64,000 bases of DNA from Punica granatum (taxonomy: Eukaryota > Streptophyta > Magnoliopsida > Myrtales > Lythraceae): assembly GCF_007655135.1 (NCBI RefSeq), contig NC_045134.1, positions 19,430,568-19,494,567 of the forward strand. Direction: 5' to 3'. Position 1 is the first letter of the stretch. Each line of letters starts with the position of its first letter. Both the position numbers and the translations under genes were made by a program. Positions 48,653 to 60,830 of this stretch are shown here, one piece after another. Under the pieces are notes generated by a model. That model saw nothing but the letters and a program-made list of their open reading frames with translations, was not told the origin of the DNA and did no database searches.

Positions 48653-50564
48653 AAATATAAACAGTCTCTAGTTTTTTTTTTTTTTCGGTAGACTAGTCTC
48701 TCGTTTCCTTTGACACAGGAAACTAAGGGGAAAGGAAATTTCTATAGAAAATCCGTAAAATCTTATAGTAACTCTCTTTTCCACCCTTTTCTTTCCCTCT
48801 ATTTCCCTTGATCCAAACAGAGCGTAGACGAAAATAAATATATGCCGACCTACGTTATGCACCAATTACTTGCTTTCCTAGAACAATTATTTAGGATTTA
48901 CGTTTTCTTATATTTGAAAAACCGGCACATCACTTCCTTTTTTCCACAATATAGTTAGATATTAAAATTCTGCTCTTCATGAAATATAATTTTCTACTGA
49001 ACTGATTTCATTTTAAAGTGAAACAATTTTAATTCACAATGTGTTTTCCTTGAATAAAAATTCATAATGTATTTAATTTTAATATTACTTTTGTTAAAAA
49101 ATTAAAAAAATTTCCTGCTCGATACATAGGGAATCACCTAGTATAATATAAAATTAGAGACTCTACTGAATCGTCAGAGATTTTCTCATAAAAAATATCT
49201 ACTCTTTGGTTTTCCTACAAATATTTCGTCTGGATTTATTTGAACAAATTTTCACTATAAACACATATCTTGCCTGTAGCCATTTCATCGTCTTCAGAAA
49301 TGATCTTTTTTGAACCTTAGTAATCCTTCCCCAGCTACAGTTATCTCTTCCTCGACGTAGAATTTACTTACTCCTCTCATCCCCTTCACATTGTTCAGCT
49401 CATGATGGGAACTGATGGATGGGTGCAACCTCGGCCACAGCTTAAGATATTCCACAATATTATTGACTTGTAACTCGTTATCAGAGTGAAGGACCAATTA
49501 ATCCAAGTCAACCCCGAAGTCCTCTCTTAAGAAAATTCCACATTGAATTCTCTTTCGATTTAGCTTTCCATAGGGGTTAGAAATTTGTAAATCAAGGTAG
49601 CTACCTAGGCTTTTCCCTCCATTGTCGTTCTATGGGGTCTGCTTCGATGATCAAGTTCGTCCAAGACAGTACGATGCTCACGTATCTTCCTTCAATCCCG
49701 GAATTATAAATATTTTAATCTTCTGACCGTAGACATACGAAGCTCAATTGGGCTTCTGCGAGTGTGTATGCTAAAAGGGTTTGTTTCATTATGAGCCGAA
49801 TTTCTTGTATTATGAAATACCACTAAGTTTTACATTCCATTTATAATACACGGATCCATCCTGACCCATCATTCCACGAGGTCATTTTAAGATAAGAAAT
49901 GGTGGGTTCTGACTGGTAGACATAAGGGCAACTCAAGTGATGATGAAGTAATGGCTGTACAAATGTAATGGGAGAGGCGACTGACATTATTCAAAGTCAA
50001 GCTGGACGTCAACCACGTCAAGCAGCTGTCCAAGTTGCTAAAGTTTTTATTATTCACCTGCTTAAGCCTGCATGAGATTGGAAAGATCCAACTAATTAAG
50101 AAGCAATCTGCATAAGACAGGATCGGGAATTTTGATTTTTCATCCTTTCCGGATTTTCCTTGACAAACTGTTACTTCATTTGCAAACAATATTGTGTCAC
50201 CTTCACCAATAATACACCAGACTTTTAAGCCTTCACCAATACGGCAACCATTTGTCGGTCCTCACTTGACGCGCAAAGGCATCTCAGCCGATGACTCCGT
50301 AACCGTGGACTCGAAACGAATGAATATAGTCTATTAACAAATTGTCTTAGTCTATACTCCAAATTAAACCGACTCTTCCCTATCAATAGCCAAAAAAATC
50401 GAAAGGGGAAGACTAATATTTGCCTACCGAAGAAAAAGACAAATCTATCAGATGACAGTTTCCCCATGTCCCTAAGAAACGCCAATTTCAAGATCATTTC
50501 CTCAAGAAGACTGGGTCGGGTTCATTGACTCCATCACCACCTCAAGTTAATTTCATATTATATC

Positions 50565-50596
<32 letters not shown>

Positions 50597-52490
50597 GTCA
50601 GCCCTTCATTCCATAGCGAAATGTTGCATGTAGGTTTCCTTCTCTTATTAATATGGCAGCAATTTATGTATATATACCCTTTTATCATAAATAACCTTAT
50701 GTTAATGTATACTTATTTTGATACTTATATTTACATGATTAGATATTACATTTTCAACTTAAACTAAAATTCAAGATTATCATATAGGTAATAAAATCTT
50801 CTAAAAATTTTCAAAAATATTCTGTTATATTGATATCTTAACTAAAAACTATTCATTTTATCTTTGAATTAATAAATATGTATTTTAAAATTATATGTTT
50901 TGTAGTGACGAATATCATATGTAAAAATTAGAAAAATATCCTATTTTCCTCTGATTTTGTCATAAAAATATCGTTCAATTTTTTTAAAAAAATAGATTTT
51001 GTACAAGTAATTATAAAAATTTAAAAACCCAAAAAAAGAAAAAAAAATCTGATTTTATCCTACCATATCTTTTAAAGATTAGAACAAACCATTTTTATTA
51101 AAAAATTAATTCAAAAAATAAAAAAAAATCCCAAAAAAATCTATTAGGAAACCGAGTGATTCTTTTGTCATTTGATTAGGACCATTGCTGCTCCACTATA
51201 GAAACATATATATAGATGTGGAGCCCATATAAACAGGAATCCCACCTCATACCTTACTTTCATATATATTAGTCGTGGAGCTCATGCGTTACATGTGATA
51301 GTTCCACTAACCTAAAGAAAATATATACCAAAAAGTTAAAAAGAAAAACTCAGTCGAGAATCATAAGTGAAAGGAAATGTATAAAACAAACAAACAACAT
51401 TCACGTTTAGTGTTAAATGAACTTACTTTCTAAAGAGCTTGCATAGGGAAAGCAATACCTTTCGAGGGATAAAACCCACATCACCAATCTTGAAAAAGAA
51501 TACAAGAAAAAAAGTAAAAAATTAGAGAAAAATAAAAAGTGAAAATTCTCGATAAAAATGAGAGAAAGAAATCAAAGCATGAATTTAATCAACTAACTTG
51601 TATCTAGAGATAGACATATGCTTCGAGAGCTCGCGTCTAGTTGTAAACGTATTCTTTGAGAGCTGAATAAGCTCAAGTTTATGTGTATGGCGATCCATAT
51701 TTATAACCATTGTACAAAATCTTGATAAAATATAATTTGCTTTATTTTCCTTTTTTCAGTGGACAAATCTAATTTGTTTTGAAAAAAAATAAAATTTATA
51801 TATCTAGAAAATATTATCTAATCTATTTTCAAAAATAGATATTTGTTAAAACATATAATTCATATATACTTTTTCTTACTATTTACTAAAGGTTGTACAC
51901 GTAACCACATATTAATATATTCATATTATGTATGGATTTGAACTAACATAGGCTTATTTTGATGTTAATATTTATGTGATGAAATATTACCTTCTATTTT
52001 AAAAGATTCAATATTATTAAATAATATATATAACAAAAATCTTCTCATTTATTTCAAATGCATTCCTGTTATATAAATATAGATTATAAAAATTAAAGAA
52101 ATCAAGAAAGAGGATTTTATGATGAGATATCATTAAAAATAATTTCTATTAAAAATAATTTCGAAAATTAAAATTTAAGAAATCTAGAGAGTTCCATTTA
52201 AAAATCGGGAACTGATCGGGCCCACAAAATCTTAATAAAATATAATGTAATTTATTTTCCTTTTTTAGAGAACAATTTGATTTATTTTTTGAAAAGAAAA
52301 TATAATTTATATAATACCTATAAAAATATTATCTAATCTATAATTTCTGAAGGATTTTTTGATAATTTTGTAATCTAAAATAATTTAAAACTTTAAAAAC
52401 TCAAAAATTGAGAAAATTTCATTTTGAAGTGGAGCATTCTGAAACCATCTGGCTGGGCCTATTTCGTACCTCACTTTTATATGTGTGTGT
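48653..52490. other. RLP upstream region and AT-rich intergenic
   Basis: The RLP promoter must lie in the first part. At 49110-49141 'cctgctcgatacataggg' then 'aatcacCTAG|T' resembles a Helitron 3' end. Around 49870 the words 'attccacgaggtcattttaagataag' recur near 59768, another trace of the RLP duplications. A (TA)n tract lies at 50571-50596. A segment of about 125 bp (51713-51840) is repeated at 52222-52350. No gene recognised; short minus frames at 49294-49497 and 50225-50497 match nothing I know. Confidence 0.45.

Positions 52491-52543
<53 letters not shown>
52491..52543. repeat. Poly(G) homopolymer, 53 G
   Basis: Fifty-three consecutive G follow a GT tract and are followed by A and five more G. 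This is exceptionally long for plant DNA and its length is probably not reliable. Confidence 0.9.
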
Positions 52544-52544
<1 letters not shown>

Positions 52545-53814
52545 GGGGGTACCATATTCCCCAATAGTTCCTCTCTTCCTAATATTGACAGCTGACAAAT
52601 TCTTCTTTTCCTATGGAGTGTAGACTACGGCAACACAGTGGATCCCATTTGTAGGCCTGGCACAGATTTATCATATGTCGTAATCTGAATTGCTATTATG
52701 AATAGATCCATGCGTTGTCACATAGACAATTTGGTTTAACAAGCAGTTCAAAGCTTTTTACTACGTAGTATGATAATTTGGACCAATTATAGCTATTGCA
52801 TGGTTATTAATTAAAACTAAAATGTTTCGATGTGATTTAATTTGAGTCTTATCGGGCTTAGTTGCATGTTTTCATCAATCATTCTATCGACTTAGAGCAA
52901 AACGCGCATAATCCAATTCGTTGCTTCTATAGACTCTGTTCATACCGAGCTATGGAAAATTAATTTGGCAAGTTCCCTAGAGATAGACAATGACCCCAAA
53001 AGTCGGGGATTTATACGAACATACATACTTGGTGTTGTTTCAGGTGCCTCGTCATATATACTTTGTGTCACTTTCAGATGGTCCTCCATTTCTTTTTTAT
53101 TTATTTATTTAAAATGGAAATATAATACATATACAATTCCCAGCAAGCTGATGACTCTGTTGCATAGTTGTGGAGTCAATCAACCCCCGCCTTCTTGAGA
53201 AAACGCTCTTCAAATTAGGAAGACTGGTTTAGTTTGCATGTATAGTTGAGTATGATTTGGTTTAGTTGCATGTACTCATCCTAACTCGAAGCCAAGCAGC
53301 ATCTGATTCGTTCCTCTTTTACCCAAATTTAATGCTTTTGTGAATGTGTTCGCATAGAGATTGGCATCTATCTGGTTAATGAAGAAGTCATCATCGCAAA
53401 AGATCAACGGAAGCCGCAAAAAGATTTCCCGCGTAATGAAGAGACAGCATACCTTCCCCTCTACTTCTAGTAAACTTGGAAAAGTTGATTTCGAATTTTG
53501 CATTGTCTTCCTCAATAAGAAATTGCGACATGCGCATTGGGCATAAGCAACCTAGTTCTCGAAGAGATATGACTGGGGCATTCATATAATCTGGAATATT
53601 TTTGGGTGGCTAATTCAGACCTTTTTTTTTTTTTAGACATGCAGTAGTGTAATTCACTTACGTTCTGCCCTTCATCGTGTTGAGTCTCCTGATGTTAATC
53701 AGTTTCTTTGCGATCAAATCCACTTGGGGCCCACACATGAATCTTCGGGCTCCCGTTAGTCTTTCGTACATTCTGACTCTTCTTCTGTGTATGCTCTCTT
53801 CTTCCTCGTCTAAT
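52544..53814. other. Intergenic, no gene recognised
   Basis: A minus-strand frame at 53276-53515 ends in words loosely like the end of a Copia RNase H (ANTFTKALN), too weak to name. Otherwise nothing seen. Confidence 0.4.
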
Positions 53815-54010
53815 TTTTAATCATTTAAGATGTCTGCGACACTTTCTTCGGATATTAATGATAGAATGTTTGCTTTATGAGCCAAAAGAACTTTATGATC
53901 CTTCTTTTATTCACTCCAAAGTTTATTCATGTTGAATATTTTGGATTGGTGCGGTTGTGTTCTCTGCACTGCTGGTCTTCCTTTTGTTCATTTGATGCTG
54001 ATAATATTGA
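53815..54010 (+). repeat. RLP downstream segment, partial copy
   Basis: Words such as 'atcatttaagatgtctgc', 'tccttcttttattcactcc' and 'atttgatgctgataat' match the start of the segment at 43800 and 54870. It is cut off by the LTR remnant that follows. Confidence 0.6.
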
Positions 54011-54787
54011 ATTTCCATACAAACGAGGAATAATCAGAAAATTACAATTTCGACTAAATGAGTAAAAATTCCAATAAAATGCCTTAGACCCACTGCCATT
54101 TTGACCTGTAAAACAACCAAGATAATATATTTTGGGGGTGAGCTTGCCGCCCAGTGTAAAACCGCAACCTAAACTAGCCGGATCATAGCATGTGTTTAGT
54201 TATTTCATAAAATATCGCCAAGATCTTCAGAATTCAAATCGTCCCTGTGCTCCTTCTCACTACCGACCACAGTGGCTTTCTACTCCGGGCAACCCTTTCC
54301 TACTGTTCAGCTTACAATTGGCTCAGGACACCACATGACTCACCAACTCCCATCAATCTCAGTTACACAACTCAAAATCTCACAACACATTTTCAAATAT
54401 CATAATCGATCGTATAAATATACATGCATGATCCGTGACACTAACATGACCATGACAATGTAGTTTTAAAAATACTAACAGAACGATAATAAAAATACCA
54501 GCTTAAGAATGGGTTATTCACCTTGACAAGCCCCCCAAAACTCAAACATCCAAAACCGAATGTTTCTATTTTCTAGATTTTTTCTCACATTTTTTTCTTC
54601 CTCTCAGCCCCCCTCCAATTTCACTTAAAACTCACCCTTCCTCTCTTTGTATTTGGGCCGTGCAACTTAAAATGACCAAGATAAGACGACATATGGAAAG
54701 TTAGCTTGATAATTATCTACCTATTAAATTCGTAAAAGCATGAAATAATTTATTAATGAAATCTAGTGAATATGTCAAAAATATAAA

Positions 54788-54824
<37 letters not shown>

Positions 54825-54855
54825 TGTATAGCAGTTGAAATTTGGAATGTTACAA
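54011..54855 (-). mobile_element. Diverged LTR remnant
   Basis: Matches the LTRs of the element at 56920-59013: 'ctgccattttgacctgtaaaac', 'gggggtgagcttg', 'cggatcatagcatg', 'tcaccaactcccatcaatctc', ending 'ggaatgttaca' at 54855. Only one LTR is present and its first bases are degraded. A TA tract interrupts it near 54791-54820. Confidence 0.75.
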
Positions 54856-54869
54856 AAGGAAACTATTTA

Positions 54870-56345
54870 GGAGTGGGTTTCTTAGTCATTTAAGATGCCT
54901 ACATACCCGCTTTCTTATGATATTATCATCCGTCTTTTGTTCACTTTGAAATTTGTTTCATAGTGTGTTTCTCTAAACTGCTGTTTTTTTATTTGCTGCT
55001 GATATTTCATTTGAGTTGCTTATGAAAAGAAATAAGATATTTTGATTGAGGGGCAGAATGCTCTCTGAATCAGGCTTATGACTTAAGAACGGTACATACT
55101 CTGGCTTTTCACCGGAATATAGAAGAAACTGTTTGGGAAGCCTGTGTACCATCTCCTGCGTATCATGTGACCATTTTGTTATAGAAGAAACTATTTGGGA
55201 AGCCTGTGTACTATTTCCTACGTATCATGTAATCATTTTGATATGAAAATTTGTTACTAGAAAAATATTTGGGGTTCCCTTTCATGGCTGCCATGAAGAT
55301 GAGTTTTCTGGCAATTCCCCTTCCTCTTAAGTATTACTTGAAGCAAAATGAAAAGAAAAGAAGGGATTCTTATTGCTTTATGAGAGATTTATTGTTTTCT
55401 GAAAAAACAAATTGTGGCAATAGAGCCTGTCACGTAAAGTTTCCTCGCTCATCTTTTATTTCCGAAAAGCAAAAAATCATGGTTTGTAAATCTCTTCCAA
55501 ATGAAAGAAGATCTTCATTCAGTGACCTCTCAAGTTAAATGATGTGCAGGCGAATGCAGGAACAAAAGCCGGGCATGAGTTTGTGGCGACGCTAAAGGAA
55601 TCCATAGCTCATGACTGTTGAAGGATTAGGACAATGTGGCTCCTGTCCTCGTTCAATGAAAAAAAACAGATTGATCAGTAAGAGGTTCAATTTAATTCCA
55701 GGGGAGTGATTCTCTACTTGAAATTTTGGGATATGACGAGTGCATAATGTGAGTTTGACTGGGGCACCAGACTTGTAATCTTTGGTTTTCAATGGATGAG
55801 CTGTTCAATTAGTTACTGCTTCCATCTCTGCCCTCAATTCTTTTACAATGGTGAGAGAGCACAGTTTTGGCTATAAGTAACAAACCTTGGACATGTCAAG
55901 AGTCTTTTTCGTGTTGATGCATAAGAATCTTCATTCTCATATATTTGTTTCCTCAATTTTCGATAAGTACCACTCTACTTAAAACAGACACTTCAAGCTG
56001 TATTAATCTAATTCAGATGCTTCATTTTATTGTGAAGAAATAAAATACACGATTACTGTCATTCCACTTGAAAATAGAAAATGAAAAAATGAAGATGCTT
56101 ATGGATTGAAGAAGGTGAGCTTTCCACTTGATCATTGATAAGTTGCCATAACCCTCGGTTGATGAACGCCTCCACGTGCATTGTTTATTGCTGCTCCTCC
56201 TTCAATCTTATTAGCCTCAGGTGCTCCTTCTGATTAATTTGTGTTTGTTTATGGAAAGGAGAAAAAAAAAAGTTTAGAGTACATACTATGCACATTTTCA
56301 TTCTAATAAAATCGCATGTTAATTTGCAAAATCAGTCATGAACAA
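54870..56345 (+). repeat. RLP downstream segment, near-complete copy with RLP stop end
   Basis: Aligns to 43800-45240 throughout. The last bases (gcaaaatcagtcatgaacaag) still encode, on the minus strand, the final residues of an RLP. At about 56345 the RLP sequence stops and another downstream segment begins, so the RLP body of this unit has been deleted. A tandem duplication of about 67 bp (gaaactgtttgggaagcctg) lies at 55128-55250. Confidence 0.82.
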
Positions 56346-56359
56346 GGTGAGATTTTTTT

Positions 56360-56919
56360 TTTTGCTTGAGTTGTAATCATTTTGATCAGGAAAATTGTTA
56401 CTAGATTAAAAATATTTGGGGTTCATTTCATATTTTCCATGAAAATTTGTCTAGTTTTCCCACTTTATCTTCAGTAATTATTTGAAGCAAAATGAATATG
56501 AAAGAAGGGTTTGGATTGCGCTTTATTGTTATCCGAAAAAACACATTGCAGCAGTAGAGCCCGTCAAGTTTCCTCCCTCATCTTTTATTTCCGAAAAGAA
56601 AAAAAAAAAGCTTGTAAATATCTTAGGAATGTGAGTAAGTCTTCATTGGGTGACCTTCGTGTTAAATAATGGTGCAGGCGAATGCAGGAACAGAGGCAGG
56701 GCAGGAGTTTGTGGCGACACTAAAGGAATCCGTAGCTTATAACTGTTGAAGGAATCCGCAGGACAATGTGGCTCCAATCCTTATTCAGTGAAAGAGAACA
56801 GCTCTGTAAGTAAAGTGGTATCATTTCATTCATGGAGAGCGATTCTCAGCTCGAAATTTTGGGATATGAAGAGTGCATAAGATTCTTGATTGGCACGCCA
56901 AACTTGTAATGTTTGGTTT
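56360..56919 (+). repeat. RLP downstream segment, further copy, interrupted by an LTR element
   Basis: Begins within the segment (gtaatcattttgatcagg) and runs to 'gtttggttt', where an LTR element is inserted. It continues after the element at 59014 with 'ggtttccatttgttgagctg' to about 59400. Confidence 0.8.
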
Positions 56920-59013
56920 TGTAAAATCCGAAATTTTTATAAGATGAACACATGAATTTTCTTAAATATAAAGAGTATTTCAAAATATTACAATCTTAAT
57001 TGAACGACTAAAAATACCATAAAAAGCCACAGTCCACCGCCATTTCGACCTGTAAAACACTGAGAATATATTTGGGGGTGAGTTTGACGAGCTGTGAATA
57101 ACCCCAACTTAAACTAGCCTGATCATAGCATGGATTTAGTAGTATCATAAAAATATCGTCGAGACCTCCAGAATTCAGATCGTCCATGTGCCCCTTCCCA
57201 GCTCCCGATTACAGTGGGGGCTCCACACTGGCAACCTCTCTGCTTCAAACAGACATTTCCCACTACTCGACTTATGACTGGCTTAGGGCACCACAGGATT
57301 CACCAACTCACATCAATCTCAGTTATACAACTCAAAACCTCACTACTCATTTCCAAATATCATGATCGATTGTATAAAAATACATGTATGATCCATGACA
57401 TTGACATGGCCATGAAAATACAGTTTTAATAAACTCATTACAATCACGATAAAAATACTAATTTAAGAATAGGTTACACACCGAGATAAGCCCCGAACAC
57501 ATCAAAACATCAAAACAAGTACGATAGTATTTTTCGGTGAGTTTTTCCTCTCAAATTCTCTCACTACCCCTCGAGCTGTCTCTTCTGTGTTTGAAATTTG
57601 CTTGAAAGAAACGAAATGGTCAAGAAGAGTTGAAAAGGCAAATTTAAGGGGAAAGAGAGTGGCGATGTTTTCTAGTGAGTATGGATGAGTGGTAGTATAA
57701 TTGATTAATTGATCAAAGAAATAGAGATGGTGATGACACATGGAAAGTTAATCAATTTTTATACTTATCTCATAAACAATATATGTATATATATATATAT
57801 ATATATATCTATTTGATAAATCGGATGGAGAACAAAATTAATGAAATTCATTTACAAATCATTACACGTTCAACATATTCAAAATAATCTGAGCTACTAA
57901 AATTTTTAGGATGTTACAAACTCCCCGCCTTTAAAGAATTTCGTCCCCGAAATATAAGCTGTCCAAAATAAGTTTATATCCCACAGGTTCAGGAGATCGA
58001 AAACCTTAGACTCTGATACCATTTATAAGATCCGAAATTTTTATAAGATGAATACACATGAATTTTCTTAAATATAAACAGTATTTCAAAATATTACAAT
58101 CTTAATTGAACGACTAAAAATATCATAGAAAGCCACAGTCCACTGTCACTTCGACTTGTAAAACACTGAGAATATATTTGGGGGGTGAGCTTGACGCCCA
58201 GTGAATAATCCCAAACTAAACTAGCTGGATCATAGCATGCATTTAGTGATATCATAAAAATATCGTCGAGACCTCCAGAACTCAGATCGTCCCTGTGGCC
58301 CTTCCCAGCTCCCGACCACAGTGGGGGTTCCACGATAGCAACCTCTCTGCTCCAGGCAGCCCTTTCCCACTGCTCGGCTTACGACTAGCTTAGGGCGTCA
58401 CAGAACTCACAAACTCCCATCAATCTCAGTTATACAACTCAAAACCCCACTACTCATTTCCAAATATCATGATCGATTGTATAAAAATACATGTATGATC
58501 TGTGACACTGACATGGCCATGATAATACAATTCTAATAAACTCATTACAATCATGATAAAAAAAAATACTAGTTTAAGAATAGGTTACTCACCGAGAAAA
58601 GTCTTGAATACATCAGAACATCGAAAACAATACGATATTATTTTTCAGTGAGCTTTTCCTCTCAAATTCTCTCACTACCCCTTGAGCTCTCTCTTCTGTG
58701 TTTGAAATTTGCCTGAAAGAAACGAAGTGGTCAAGAAGAGTTGAAAAGGCAAATTTAAGGGGAAAGAGAGTGGCGGTGTTTTCTAGTGAGTATGGATGAG
58801 TGGTAGTATAGTTGATTAATTGATCAAAGAAATAGAGATGGTGACGATACATGGAAAGGTAATCAGTTTTGAAACTTATCTCATAAACAATATATATATA
58901 TATATATTTGATAAATCGGATGGAGAACAAAATTAATGAAATTCATTTACAAATTATTACACGTTCAACATATTCAAAATAGTCTGAGCTACTAAAATTT
59001 TCGGGATGTTACA
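56920..59013 (-). mobile_element. LTR retrotransposon with two LTRs and only 105 bp inside
   Basis: LTRs at 56920-57918 and 58024-59013 (about 1 kb each, TG...CA in the first) are direct repeats. The perfect 5-bp target duplication is GGTTT (56915-56919 and 59014-59018), and the empty site is visible in the sibling repeat copy near 55785. The 105-bp interior, read on the minus strand, has TGGTATCAGAGTCTAAGG (initiator tRNA-Met primer site) after the 5' LTR and then GGGGACGAAATTCTTTAAAG with a purine tract GGCGGGGAG before the 3' LTR. That is the tail typical of Ty3-Gypsy elements. All gag-pol is missing. It is an internally deleted, non-autonomous derivative. Confidence 0.87.
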
Positions 59014-59400
59014 GGTTTCCATTTGTTGAGCTGTTCAATTAGTGCTGCAATCTCTAGCCTCAATTCTTTTACAGTGGTGAGGGAGTACAGTTTTGGCAAT
59101 AAATAACAGTAGGCACGAGTCTTTGTCGTGTTGATACATGAGAATCTTTAGTTTAATAGATTTGGCTTCTCAAATTTCGATAAGCACCACTCTGTCAAGA
59201 AACTCAAGACAAATGCTTCAGATTTTATTGATCTTATTCAGACACTTCATTTCATTGTGGAGAAACGGAACACGTGATTGCCATCGTTCCACTTGAAAAA
59301 GGAAATCGGAAAAAAAAAAAAAAGAAGAAGAAGGAGAAGAAGATGCCAATGAATTTAAGTGGTTGAGCTTTCCACTTAATCATTGATAAATTGCTTCCGT
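59014..59400 (+). repeat. RLP downstream segment, continuation after LTR element
   Basis: Words 'gaatcttta', 'gataagcaccactctg', 'gacacttcatttcattgtggag' and 'gagctttccacttaatcattgat' match 44640-45055. It is more diverged than the other copies. Confidence 0.7.
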
Positions 59401-60160
59401 GTACGACGTCAAATACCAATAAGTATATACTACCATTCTATCCCGAGGCTAGCTTACCCTGTCTAACAAATACACAGTTTTTAAAGGTTTAAGTCAAGCA
59501 CTATGAAGTTTAAATATAATATGAGATGAGAGAATGAAGGTATTGAAACATGGTGGGTCCATTTTGTAAATCTAGAAGTCCAGTGAGCCCCGATTAATCC
59601 AGATTTGAGCTTAATAAAATGTCTTAATTTAAAGTACAATTAAGTCGACCAGCAAGTCTACTCTTCATTTCCATATTTCATTTAAATGTTGATCAAGTTA
59701 GTGGAAAACGCTGGCAAGCTAGACACATAGATACAGTACATAACCTCAATTCATAGTCATAATTATTCCACGAGATCATTTTCAGATAAGGAATGATTAC
59801 CGCCAAGGCAAATGTACAAGATTAGTAGGGGGGTAGATGTTGGTAGTTGTCATATCTTCTCCTGCTTTTCAAGATGTTGGAGCAAAGACCACTGTAGAAA
59901 CACAGAAAGCGATTGAGGAATAAGCTCGGCTTGATAATTGATGGGATTGATGCCCTTAGCTGCTGAGATTGTGAAATTAGTGACATCTACAAATCTGAAT
60001 ATTGTGCATGATGCTCAGTAACCGATGTTCTTAAAGATACAATTAGAGGGATTGGACTAGATTGTCGATTGGAGTGCTAAGGGAAAAAAGTCTCTGAGTT
60101 TCCACTTCATCATGAAGAAATGTTATTCCTCCTGCAACGCATTTTAACTCTGTCTCCTGT
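59401..60160. other. Intergenic within RLP array
   Basis: No gene recognised. Short similarity near 59765 to the region upstream of the intact RLP (49870). Confidence 0.45.
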
Positions 60161-60290
60161 TGCCAATGCCAATTGGATTTCCCACAGAAGTGGGGATGTT
60201 GCTGGTCATGTTGTCATGAGAAAGGGTGAGCACCTTGAGTGCCTTCAGATATCTGATGAAATTCTGGAATTTTATTCTCAGAAGAAGTCG
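60161..60290 (-). pseudogene. RLP scrap (C-terminal LRR)
   Basis: On the minus strand it reads YLKALKVLTLSHDNMTSNIP then TSVGNP, the counterpart of LLKGLNLSHNNLTGKIPSSV in the intact RLP (residues about 924-943). It is isolated, lying about 0.53 kb beyond the end of the second RLP pseudogene, and belongs to another unit of the array or to a piece moved out of the pseudogene. Confidence 0.7.
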
Positions 60291-60439
60291 CTAATGTTAA
60301 GACGAAGCAGTGTTGAACTGATTTGAACTTGATGGAATGGAGCAGTTTAACTGAGCTGCTGCTGTGTTTCCCGATGTCTTGAAACTGCCCACAATGTGAT
60401 TGAATTATTTATGACATTTGCCATGCGGGAGTTTGAGTC

Positions 60440-60830
60440 GATGTTATTACAAACTTTATCGGGAGAAACTTTCCACTCTCTCCAGAATGTGAGAGAATCT
60501 TGGTCATCTGACCTCCCGTCTTAAATGCTGCTGCAGTGCAAAAGAATGCGGGAACTGAGGCAGGGCAGGAGTTTGTGGGGATGCAGAAGTCCAGATACTC
60601 TCCTTGAACAACTTGTCGACTGAACCCACTGGACTTTGAGGCTCTAGTCCTCCCTCGAAATTTTTGAGTTATGCTAATTGCATGATGAAATTTTCAGTTG
60701 GTTAGATTTGGCTCCCCAAATTCTGTCTCTACCATGCAAAGAGGGGATTGGTGATACTGAGTCCTGTCCCACCATGTCTAAAAACTCATACAGACTCAGA
60801 TGGAAATGGCTTTGAGACTCTTCAATATGT
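60440..60830 (+). repeat. RLP downstream segment, diverged copy
   Basis: Contains 'gaatgcgggaactgaggcag' and 'ggcaggagtttgtgg', matching 44524, 55550 and 56678. It abuts the 3' end of the second RLP pseudogene, the same position as the reference copy has next to the intact gene. Confidence 0.72.

Noticed and set aside
49294..49497. 67-codon minus frame upstream of the RLP
   Set aside because: Reads like normal protein but matches nothing I recognise and has no supporting splice or promoter context.
52408..52623. Open frame containing a poly-Gly stretch
   Set aside because: Produced by reading through the G homopolymer; no other coding signal.
53276..53585. Minus-strand frames with ANTFTKALN, thought to be a Copia RNase H end
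   Set aside because: Similarity is a few residues only and the expected DDE/RNase H context is absent.
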